Positions 8,364 to 15,384 of a stretch of DNA of 64,000 nucleotides are shown one piece after another; the first letter of the stretch is position 1; each line of letters opens with the position of its first letter. Both the position numbers and the translations under genes were made by a program. The notes under the pieces were generated by a model. That model saw only the letters and a list, made by a program, of their open reading frames with translations. It was not told the origin of the DNA and made no database searches. This DNA is from Mesorhizobium sp. GTDB lineage: Bacteria > Pseudomonadota > Alphaproteobacteria > Rhizobiales > Rhizobiaceae. The stretch covers positions 1-64,000 of the forward strand of contig SAPZ01000011.1 in the NCBI GenBank assembly GCA_004020875.1, read 5' to 3'.

Positions 8364-9512
8364 ATGGGGGATATCGCTATTTCGCGCCGTGAGTTTGTGC
8401 CTGGCCTGGAGGCGTCTCGCGGCGTGGCCGCGCTGATGGTCGCGCTTTTTCATTGCGGTCAGGCGACATATTTTGATGCGACGCGGCAAACGCCGCCTCT
8501 GGTGCCGGGCTCGTATCGGAGCCAGAGCTACCTCGATGCGGCCTTCCGTATCGCAGGGAATGGCCACGGCGCCGTCGTGTTCTTCTTTGTCCTGAGCGGC
8601 TTCGTTCTGATGATGATGCTCAGCCGGCAAAACGATGACCTCAAGGGCAGCGCCGGCCCATTTTTGATAGGACGCGTGCTGCGCATTTACCCCGCCGTCT
8701 TTTCGACCATCGCGATCTTCGTCGGGCTGTTTCTGCTGACGGGCATGTCGCTTGGGACGCCCGCGGCGTATTCGACCAGCAATGTGATAGCCAATTCGCT
8801 GTTGTTGCGCACCGACATCAATGGCGTGATGTGGTCATTGCAAACCGAAATGATCGCGGCCCCGCTGATATTCTCGCTCTATTGGTCTTGGCGGCAATGG
8901 GGATCTCCCTCTCTCCTTCTGCCTGCCTTCGTCTTGATCGGCCTGTCATTCAGCAAGGAGTGGTCCGGGACACCTGGAAACGGCGTTTCGTTGGGAAACC
9001 TGTACTCCTTCGTGGTTGGAATGATCGCTTGCGCCTGTGGAAAGACGATGGTCGCTCGTCTTCCTCATTCGGCCTCTTTGCTCGTGCTTGCGATCGCAGG
9101 GTTCGCGCTCTCGCGCCCGTTGCTTGGATGGTGGTCTAACTGGTCGGTCATTCTCGAGACGGTATTTGCCGGTTTGATCACGACGTTTATCGCCTATGGC
9201 GATCCGCTGCGAGAAGGTCGTCTGATGGCAGCGGCAAGGTATTTCGGCCGCATCTCGTACAGTTTCTATCTGTTGCACGCATTGACGCTGATCGCTCTTT
9301 GGAACATGCCGGCACTGTTTGGAAAGGCCGTCAGCGCAGGGATTCCTCCCATCGTGCTGGCCCTCGTCGCGTTTGTCTCCTCAGTCCTCGTCATCACCCC
9401 GTTGGCTCATTTGCAGCATGCTATTGTCGAGCGCGCAGGTGCCCGACTGGGCCGCGCACTGACATGGCGCCTGCGCCCGAAACTACAGCCCGACGCCCTC
9501 CAGCGTGGGTGA
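8364..9512 (+). CDS. Acyltransferase family 3 membrane protein (OafA/YrhL type)
   Basis: Integral membrane O-acyltransferase of 382 residues with about ten hydrophobic helices. Family features visible: the N-terminal LEASRGVAALMVALFHCG, containing the conserved His, then FFFVLSGFVL, an arginine after the first loop (IGRVLRIYP), and RISYSFYLLHALTLI near the C-terminus. Relatives transfer acetyl, succinyl or other acyl groups to surface polysaccharides, lipids or Nod factors; the target is unknown. The start MGDIAISRREFV has GAAGG nine bases upstream. The gene is visibly less GC-rich than its neighbours, stands alone just after tRNA-Val, and is followed by a partial copy of the tRNA 3' end, which together suggest acquisition by site-specific insertion. 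Confidence 0.88.
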   Translation: MGDIAISRREFVPGLEASRGVAALMVALFHCGQATYFDATRQTPPLVPGSYRSQSYLDAAFRIAGNGHGAVVFFFVLSGFVLMMMLSRQNDDLKGSAGPFLIGRVLRIYPAVFSTIAIFVGLFLLTGMSLGTPAAYSTSNVIANSLLLRTDINGVMWSLQTEMIAAPLIFSLYWSWRQWGSPSLLLPAFVLIGLSFSKEWSGTPGNGVSLGNLYSFVVGMIACACGKTMVARLPHSASLLVLAIAGFALSRPLLGWWSNWSVILETVFAGLITTFIAYGDPLREGRLMAAARYFGRISYSFYLLHALTLIALWNMPALFGKAVSAGIPPIVLALVAFVSSVLVITPLAHLQHAIVERAGARLGRALTWRLRPKLQPDALQRG

Positions 9513-9526
9513 CGCGAGTGGGTTTC

Positions 9527-9552
9527 GGTTCAATCCCGACACCGCCGCCATC
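9527..9552 (+). repeat. Partial copy of the tRNA-Val 3' end (att-like)
   Basis: GGTTCAATCCC at 9527-9537 is identical to 8184-8194 in the T arm of tRNA-Val, and the next bases (GACACCGCCGCCA) resemble its acceptor end. The two copies bracket the acyltransferase gene. The match after the 11-mer is imperfect, so this may be a decayed attachment site or chance. Confidence 0.4.
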
Positions 9553-9589
9553 GGCCATCGTGGATGGATGGCCAATGCCCGGATTCCAA

Positions 9590-9760
9590 CTAAATCAGCC
9601 CTTTCCTCACATTCATGCGCGTCACGGCCGTCACCAGGACGGCTCCGGTCATGAAATAGAGCGTGGCGATGACGTGGCCTTGGTGGAAATGCAACCCGGC
9701 AAACAAAAGGGCCGTGACCACGGCAAGGAAAGCGATGACGCGCGAGAATGCATCGGGCAT
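9590..9760 (-). CDS. Small two-helix membrane protein, 56 residues
   Basis: Short gene starting ATG at 9760 and ending TAG at 9590. The protein begins MPDAFSRVIAFLAVVTALLF, a first membrane helix, then a hydrophilic turn FHQGHV, then a second helix within LYFMTGAVLVTAVT, and ends MNVRKGLI with positive charge, which predicts both ends in the cytoplasm. Codon use is like its neighbours. I know no named family. A perfect CRP-type site (9861-9876) is centred about 108 bp upstream, the same arrangement as in front of the P450-DyP gene, so it may belong to the same cAMP regulon. Its reality as a gene rests on the coherent membrane pattern and on the site. Confidence 0.55.
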   Translation of the reverse strand: MPDAFSRVIAFLAVVTALLFAGLHFHQGHVIATLYFMTGAVLVTAVTRMNVRKGLI

Positions 9761-9860
9761 GGGGCGACCTTGATTAGAATATGTTGACCGGCCGCCCTCA
9801 ATTCGGCCGATCGCTCCATAGATCGGTTTTCGATTTTTCGCAATCGGCCCAGTGGCGATC

Positions 9861-9876
9861 TGTGACCGCCTTCACA
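9861..9876. promoter_or_regulatory. Perfect CRP-type site TGTGA-N6-TCACA (site 1)
   Basis: TGTGA CCGCCT TCACA, both arms matching the cAMP-CRP consensus exactly. It is centred 108 bp upstream of the small membrane-protein start (minus strand) and about 396 bp upstream of the Crp-family gene (plus strand). Confidence 0.7.
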
Positions 9877-10264
9877 TACGTCCGGCAGGCTTTGCACGCA
9901 GATAAGGCAACGGCGGCACCAAGGACCTGACCGACTTGCAAGGTTCGAAGACGGCCTCCGAACTGGATGCGGTTTCGCAGGAAGGAATTTTGATCACCTA
10001 GCCATTTTCAGATTTGCTGTCTGCGCGCTGGGCACCTCCCACCCAAGCGCGCGGACGGCGTTCTAGAAGGATCGGTCCGTAACCGCCAGTGCGCCCGGTC
10101 TCCTTACAGTTTGCCGGTTATCCGGTTTCGACGTCTCGGGCATGACATTGAAACTTCTGTCAGCCACCCGCCGATTTCGGAGAGCCCCCGTAGAAGGAGA
10201 CGACGCTTTGATCGAGCACGCACTTGTCCTACAATTTCCGTCTAACCAGAGGCGGAATCGTATC
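9877..10264. other. Intergenic stretch before the Crp-family gene
   Basis: No convincing gene. A short open stretch at 9906-10001 reads like the C-terminus of a degraded protein (TDLQGSKTASELDAV, then a stop) but has no start and a stop just before it. AGAGGCGG close to 10265 is the ribosome site of the regulator gene. Confidence 0.5.
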
Positions 10265-10948
10265 ATGGCTACAAATGGGGCGGACGACAGCAACCTGCCG
10301 CGCCTGGCGCGCATCGATCCGCGCCAGTTCGACCTGTTGTTCGGCGGTTGCAAGCTGGAGCGCTACGCCGCTGGCCAGCACTTGTTCGTCCAGGAGGATG
10401 CGTCCGACCGCATCTATGGTGTGATGAGCGGCACGGTCGAGATTTCGATCTATTCGCCGGGCGGGCAGAAGCTGGTGGCCAATATCGAGCTGTCGCGCAG
10501 CCTTGTCGGCGAGATCGGGGCACTGGACGGACGCCCGCGCACGGCCACCGCCAGCTGTCTCACGGCATGCGAGTTGGTTTCGTTGAGCCGGACACAACTC
10601 TTTGACCGCATTGAGAAAAACCCGTCTCTTGCACGAGCGATGATCGAATTGCTGTGCACGCGGCTGCGCTGGGTCAGCGGCGAGTTGGGCGACCAGGCCT
10701 TTTTCGGCATCGAGGCCCGGCTGGCGAAGCGGCTGGTTTTCCTGAGCGGCGTCATGGCAGACTCCGCCGGATGGATTCCGATTTCGCAATCCGAGCTCGG
10801 CGAATTCCTCGGCGCGACGCGCGAATCCGTCAACAAGACGCTCAACGACTGGCGCAACCGGCAGATGATCGCCATCAGGCGCGGCGGGCTGCGCATCACC
10901 AACGCCGCCGCGCTGAACCAGATCGCCGAATCGCAAGACGACGACTGA
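10265..10948 (+). CDS. Crp-family cAMP-responsive transcription regulator
   Basis: Cytosolic DNA-binding regulator of 227 residues. Residues about 20-130 form a cyclic-nucleotide-binding barrel. The phosphate-binding cassette reads GEIGALDGRPRTATA, with Glu83 and Arg92 in the places that hold cAMP in E. coli CRP. The C-terminal winged helix has ISQSELGEFLGATRESV; Arg186 and Glu187 match the recognition residues Arg180 and Glu181 of CRP, and Lys191 replaces Arg185. This predicts binding to TGTGA half-sites, and two perfect sites lie nearby. There is no N-terminal Fe-S cysteine cluster, so it is not FNR. The start MATNGADD is preferred over an upstream in-frame ATG at 10142 because of length and the AGAGGCGG ribosome site. 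It converges with the P450-DyP gene. Confidence 0.9.
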   Translation: MATNGADDSNLPRLARIDPRQFDLLFGGCKLERYAAGQHLFVQEDASDRIYGVMSGTVEISIYSPGGQKLVANIELSRSLVGEIGALDGRPRTATASCLTACELVSLSRTQLFDRIEKNPSLARAMIELLCTRLRWVSGELGDQAFFGIEARLAKRLVFLSGVMADSAGWIPISQSELGEFLGATRESVNKTLNDWRNRQMIAIRRGGLRITNAAALNQIAESQDDD

Positions 10949-11040
10949 GCAGCTCTGCGACTTCGTCGCAGCCTCCTCGGCGACCTCGCACCGCCGTCCG
11001 TCGGGTTTGCCCAAGCAGCAAACAGCTTCAGCGCCCCTGA

Positions 11041-14000
11041 TCAGAGCCGCGAGATCAGGTAGCGCAGCGCCGAGCGGCTCGGCATGAAGAAATAGCCGCC
11101 GCCTTTCGTGGTGACGAACTGCGGCACGTCCTTGAGCACGGTGACCTTTTCCCAGGACGGAATTGAGAACCGGCCGCCGCCGCCCCTTGCCCCGATCGTC
11201 GGATCCGTCTCCCCGACAAGCCCCTGGAACGAATTCGACGAGACCCAGGTCTGCTGGATGAACTCGTATTGGCGCTCGATATCGGCGTTGAGACACATGA
11301 AGAGCAGTCCCTTCTCTGTCTTTCCGCCCTTCTCCTTTTTCTCGTAGGTGCGGCCGACGCGCAGGATGCGATGGCGCTTGCCGATCCTGATCTGCGTCTC
11401 GCGGTCCTCGCCGAGCGAATCGCGCGGGTTGGAACGGCGTATGTGGGAGCCGAGCGGACAGGCGTGACCCTGCGGATCCTCGGCGCCGAGCGCGAAATCA
11501 TTGTCGATGCCGCGGCCCGGCCGGCCGGTCGGATTGCGCACCAGCGAGCTGCCGTCCTGCCAGCGGCCGAGCATCTTTGCCGCCACCCAGTGCGGCGTGA
11601 TGGCCGCGTCGCCGGTCTCGCCGGCAGCCTGTGTCGCGGCCCGTCTGCAATAATCGTCGAACAATTCGACATGCTGCTCGAACTGGCGCATGACGAGGAA
11701 CGTGCCGTTGCGACCGAAATCGCGCGGCGGAGGCGGCTGTCCGGGTATCTGGCGATTACGCCGCACCTGCGACAGGATGCCGTCGCGGTCCAGTGCTGCC
11801 TCGACCGACGGCGACGACGGGTAGAAGCCATGCTCATCGCGATAACCGAACAGGAATTCACCCGGCGCGAGCAGATGCATGGGCGCAGCGCCCTTGGCGG
11901 CACGCGCCGTACCCCGAACGATCGGTTGCGAGATGCCGTCGACGAAGCCGAAATGCTCGACCGCCCGCTTGCCCTCGCGCTTCACCTTCAGCGGCAGCTC
12001 GGCGGTCACCGACATCCCGGCGCCTGCCGTCTGTCGCTTCATGGCCGTGATCTCGGCCTTCAGTGATGCTGGCGTCTCGGCATAGCAGACGATCACGACA
12101 TCGACGGGCTTGGCGGATGACCCCCACTGCCATTTGTCGGGCGCGTCAGGGCCGGTGTCGTTGAGGATGCGGCTGCGCTCGGGCGTGCCCATGCCTTCCC
12201 GGAAGGCGACCGGGAACGTGTCCAACGGTTCGTCGTCGACGCCGCCTTCGAGCCCCAGCCGGCGGAGTCCGTTGGGGCCGAACGCCACGGTCATGGCGCG
12301 CCCCGAGGGTGCCCCGTCGCCGAAGCTGGTTTTGCCGATGACGAAGTCGAGCCACGCCTTGCGCTTCGCCGCCGGCAGACCGTCCGGCACCTGGATCGCA
12401 AGCATATGCGCGTCGCCTAGCGCGCCGAACGGCCCAAAGAAGATGGACTGGATTTCGCCGGATTCCAGTTCCTCGAGGGGCGAGGACGCAGGCTCCGGCA
12501 GGCTCCTCGCATCCGCCGGCCGCGCTTGCGGACGCGGCAGGGAACCGAAAAGGCTCAGCCAGTCGCGCGCCTCGTTGCCGGCAGCCGAGGCGATGCCGCG
12601 CCTGATCCTGGAGTTGATGCGGATACGCGTGGTGTTGAGGTGCGGATAGGCGCTGTACCAGAACAGCGTCGGGACCTGCTGGCGCCGCGCCCAGCGCTTG
12701 AAGCGATCGCCGTCGCGCGCGCCGTCCAGGAACAGCCAGCGCGTGCGCGGATATCCGTCGGTGTTGCTCCACACACCGGTCAAGCCAGCCGAGGCCTTGG
12801 CGATGAAGTCCTCAAGATAGCTTTCCCAACTGCCTCCGTAATTGGAGAAGAACATCAGCCTGTCGGTGCCGGGCAACAGGACCCAGCGGGCGAAATGAAT
12901 GGTGTTGATGGTGGCGAGGAAGCCTGGCCTGAACACCTTCTGCGCAGATATCGAGATCAGGTAGAACGAGAGCCTTAGCGCCAGCCGCCGCAAGATGCCC
13001 GCCTTCATTGTCGAGATCGCCGTCAGATTGTTCTGAGCGGTGCGGTCCTCATGGGCGAGGATCTTTTCGAGCGCGCCGATCTCGACAGGGGTGCTCGCCG
13101 GCTGGTCCTTGTCCTCGAGCCGCCGCAACGCCAGGAAGCAAAGCCCGACGAACAGGGCGAGAATGGCCAGCAGACCGAGAACTGAAAGCAGAAGCGAGGT
13201 TCCCGCAATCGCGACGTTGGTGAAGGTAACCCCATGCGGGTTTCCGAACACGAGCACATAAGTCATGCGCCAGAAGGCCAGAACGACGATCGCGACGGTG
13301 GCGAACATCGCCGGCGTCAGCAGCGTCGTCGTCAGGGCGCGCGACCAGTGGCCGGGCGGTCTTTCCAGCAGGCTTTCGGCGGGCTCGAACGCCCAGCCGA
13401 ATTGCCCGAGGCACCGGACATGGCGGCGCGCCTCGGCAAGCACATCCATCGCATTGCCGGCGCCCGCGCGCGGCTTTTCCACGATCTCACGCACGCTGTC
13501 GGCAAGCTTGGCCTCGGCCAGGATCCGGCGCACGGAATGTCCCGGCGTGCCGGAGAAAACCAGCCCGGCGGCGCTGCCGAAAGACGGCGATATCTCGATG
13601 TGCTTCCTCTTCAGGAAGTCTTCCAGCGAACCCCCATCCGGGAGGCCGCAGACATCCCTGAAGATCGGCCGTAGTCGGTGACCGATCGCGTGCGCTATGG
13701 CGGCAATGACATCGCTGGTGCTGCCGTCGCCGGAGATTTCCAACACCAGCGCGCCGGTCTCGACCCCCGATTTTTCATCCGTGCCCGTCGGAGCGACGGC
13801 CAGGCTGGTGAAATGAATGGTGCCGACCTTGTCGAGCGCGGCGCTGATCTCGCCGATCGCCGGATTGCCGAGATCAGCGACCTTGTCCCGCACCGCATCA
13901 AGCGGCATCGGTCGGGTGATCGGGCAGACCACGGTCACCATCGACTGCTCAGCGGTGCGGCAAAGCGGCGAGCGCTCGAAATCGACCTTGAGGCTTGCCG

Positions 14001-15267
14001 GATAGGCTCCGACATTGACCATCTTGCCGGCCCTGCCCCGCGCGCGGGCCAGCTTCGGCTTGCTGAACAGGGCGCGGATGCATTCACCGATCTGGATGCG
14101 GGCGATTTCAGCGCCGATGCACAAATGGATGCCGTAACCGAACACCATGTAGTCTCGATGCGGGCGCGACGTATCGAACTCGTTCGGCCGCTGCACGATC
14201 TCCGGATCGAACATCGCCGAAAGCGTCGCCGGCATAACGACCGTTCCGGCTTTGACCACGCGCTCGCGACGGGTGCCCCTGCCGATAACCGCATCACGCC
14301 TGGTGTAACGCCACGGCCCGATCCAGATCGGCTTGAAGCGCATGGCTTCCATGATCGCCCGGTCGAGCTTGTCGGTATCGCCGGCGCCGAGAGCTTCATC
14401 CACGGCGTGCCGAGCGTCGGTTCGCGACAGGATCACATCCAGGCAATTGCTGCCGGCGAGCACATTGGTCGGCACGAAGCCGGCGACCATGCCGAGCATA
14501 ATGGAATGAATGTCGGGCAACGACAGCCGCCCTTGGTCCATCAGCGCGACCAAGCGGGCCAGCGGCCTGTCATCCTTGCCTGTCCTTTCCCTGACCGCGG
14601 CGATCGAGCGGTCGATAACCTTGATCAAGCGATCGCCGCCGACCACCGCAAGCTGACGTGTGGCGGGGTTTGCCGTCGGGTCGGAGAAGAACAACGCGCT
14701 GAGCGCGATCGACCAATCGGCGAATTCGGTCTCATCGTCGATCTGAAGGCCGAAATAGTCACGGCAAATGCGCACCGGCACAACCTTCATCAAGCCTGCA
14801 ACGGCATCGAAGCCGGGGCTGGCGCGGGTCATGATGTCGCGCGAATGGCGTTCGGCGATCGGCCTTACGGCGGCTTCGACCTCCGCCGGTGGGAACGCGC
14901 TCAGCACGGCCGATTTCATCTGCCGGTACGCGGCGCCGTCCTGCATGCCGAGAATGAAATTCGAGCCCCTGGCCAGCTCGGCCATTTCCGGCCCGTAAGG
15001 CGTCTCGAACTCGTCGCCGCGCTCCAATATGTCGCGCACATCCGCGCCCTTGGTGACGAGCAGGAAATTGCCGAAGCCGAGATTCGGCCAGAAGCGGCGC
15101 AGCAGCGCCAGCACCCAGCGCGGATCGCCGAGAAGAAGGCCGGCGATGCGCGAGGCAATGCCGCCCTTGGAACGCAGCCGATAGATGTCGAACGGCGGCA
15201 TCTCGGCGACGGGACGCTGGCTCTTCTGGGCGGCCCGGACAGCGGCGAAGTACTTCAGTGTGATCAT
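11041..15267 (-). CDS. Fused cytochrome P450 / membrane segment / DyP-type peroxidase
   Basis: Very large protein of 1408 residues joining two heme enzymes. Residues about 30-425 are a P450: ExxR pair Glu307-Arg310 and heme loop FGYGIHLCIG with thiolate Cys383. The I helix reads VAGFVPTN (261-268) and lacks the usual acidic residue before Thr267. Residues about 440-620 are a soluble region of unknown type. Two membrane helices follow near 640-710 (VAIVVLAFW and LLAILALFVGL), then another unclassified segment. The C-terminal part, about 920-1408, is a DyP peroxidase with GFVDG (1107-1111, Asp1110) and proximal His1275 in SHIRRSNPRD. There is no signal peptide, so both heme domains are probably cytoplasmic on a membrane anchor. 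A perfect CRP site is centred 86 bp upstream. Substrate unknown. Confidence 0.93.
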   Translation of the reverse strand: MITLKYFAAVRAAQKSQRPVAEMPPFDIYRLRSKGGIASRIAGLLLGDPRWVLALLRRFWPNLGFGNFLLVTKGADVRDILERGDEFETPYGPEMAELARGSNFILGMQDGAAYRQMKSAVLSAFPPAEVEAAVRPIAERHSRDIMTRASPGFDAVAGLMKVVPVRICRDYFGLQIDDETEFADWSIALSALFFSDPTANPATRQLAVVGGDRLIKVIDRSIAAVRERTGKDDRPLARLVALMDQGRLSLPDIHSIMLGMVAGFVPTNVLAGSNCLDVILSRTDARHAVDEALGAGDTDKLDRAIMEAMRFKPIWIGPWRYTRRDAVIGRGTRRERVVKAGTVVMPATLSAMFDPEIVQRPNEFDTSRPHRDYMVFGYGIHLCIGAEIARIQIGECIRALFSKPKLARARGRAGKMVNVGAYPASLKVDFERSPLCRTAEQSMVTVVCPITRPMPLDAVRDKVADLGNPAIGEISAALDKVGTIHFTSLAVAPTGTDEKSGVETGALVLEISGDGSTSDVIAAIAHAIGHRLRPIFRDVCGLPDGGSLEDFLKRKHIEISPSFGSAAGLVFSGTPGHSVRRILAEAKLADSVREIVEKPRAGAGNAMDVLAEARRHVRCLGQFGWAFEPAESLLERPPGHWSRALTTTLLTPAMFATVAIVVLAFWRMTYVLVFGNPHGVTFTNVAIAGTSLLLSVLGLLAILALFVGLCFLALRRLEDKDQPASTPVEIGALEKILAHEDRTAQNNLTAISTMKAGILRRLALRLSFYLISISAQKVFRPGFLATINTIHFARWVLLPGTDRLMFFSNYGGSWESYLEDFIAKASAGLTGVWSNTDGYPRTRWLFLDGARDGDRFKRWARRQQVPTLFWYSAYPHLNTTRIRINSRIRRGIASAAGNEARDWLSLFGSLPRPQARPADARSLPEPASSPLEELESGEIQSIFFGPFGALGDAHMLAIQVPDGLPAAKRKAWLDFVIGKTSFGDGAPSGRAMTVAFGPNGLRRLGLEGGVDDEPLDTFPVAFREGMGTPERSRILNDTGPDAPDKWQWGSSAKPVDVVIVCYAETPASLKAEITAMKRQTAGAGMSVTAELPLKVKREGKRAVEHFGFVDGISQPIVRGTARAAKGAAPMHLLAPGEFLFGYRDEHGFYPSSPSVEAALDRDGILSQVRRNRQIPGQPPPPRDFGRNGTFLVMRQFEQHVELFDDYCRRAATQAAGETGDAAITPHWVAAKMLGRWQDGSSLVRNPTGRPGRGIDNDFALGAEDPQGHACPLGSHIRRSNPRDSLGEDRETQIRIGKRHRILRVGRTYEKKEKGGKTEKGLLFMCLNADIERQYEFIQQTWVSSNSFQGLVGETDPTIGARGGGGRFSIPSWEKVTVLKDVPQFVTTKGGGYFFMPSRSALRYLISRL

Positions 15268-15345
15268 GCGCGTTCAAGCCCCCCGGCTGTCCACGTCAAC
15301 GCGATGCCGGCATCGTCTGGCCTAGGTTTGCATCGGTCCTGCGTA

Positions 15346-15361
15346 TGTGAATTCGTTCACA
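15346..15361. promoter_or_regulatory. Perfect CRP-type site TGTGA-N6-TCACA (site 2)
   Basis: TGTGA ATTCGT TCACA, both arms exact, lying between the cyclase 3' end and the P450-DyP start at 15267. A weak minus-strand -10-like CCTAGG at 15321-15326 would place the site near -41, as in class II CRP activation. Confidence 0.75.
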
Positions 15362-15384
15362 GTCATCTGTTGTCGGCCGGGCAA

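Noticed and set aside
10955..10971. Hairpin CTGCGAC-TTC-GTCGCAG between the Crp gene and the P450-DyP gene as a terminator
   Set aside because: Perfect 7-bp stem but no T run on either strand; possible only as a weak bidirectional end, so not listed.
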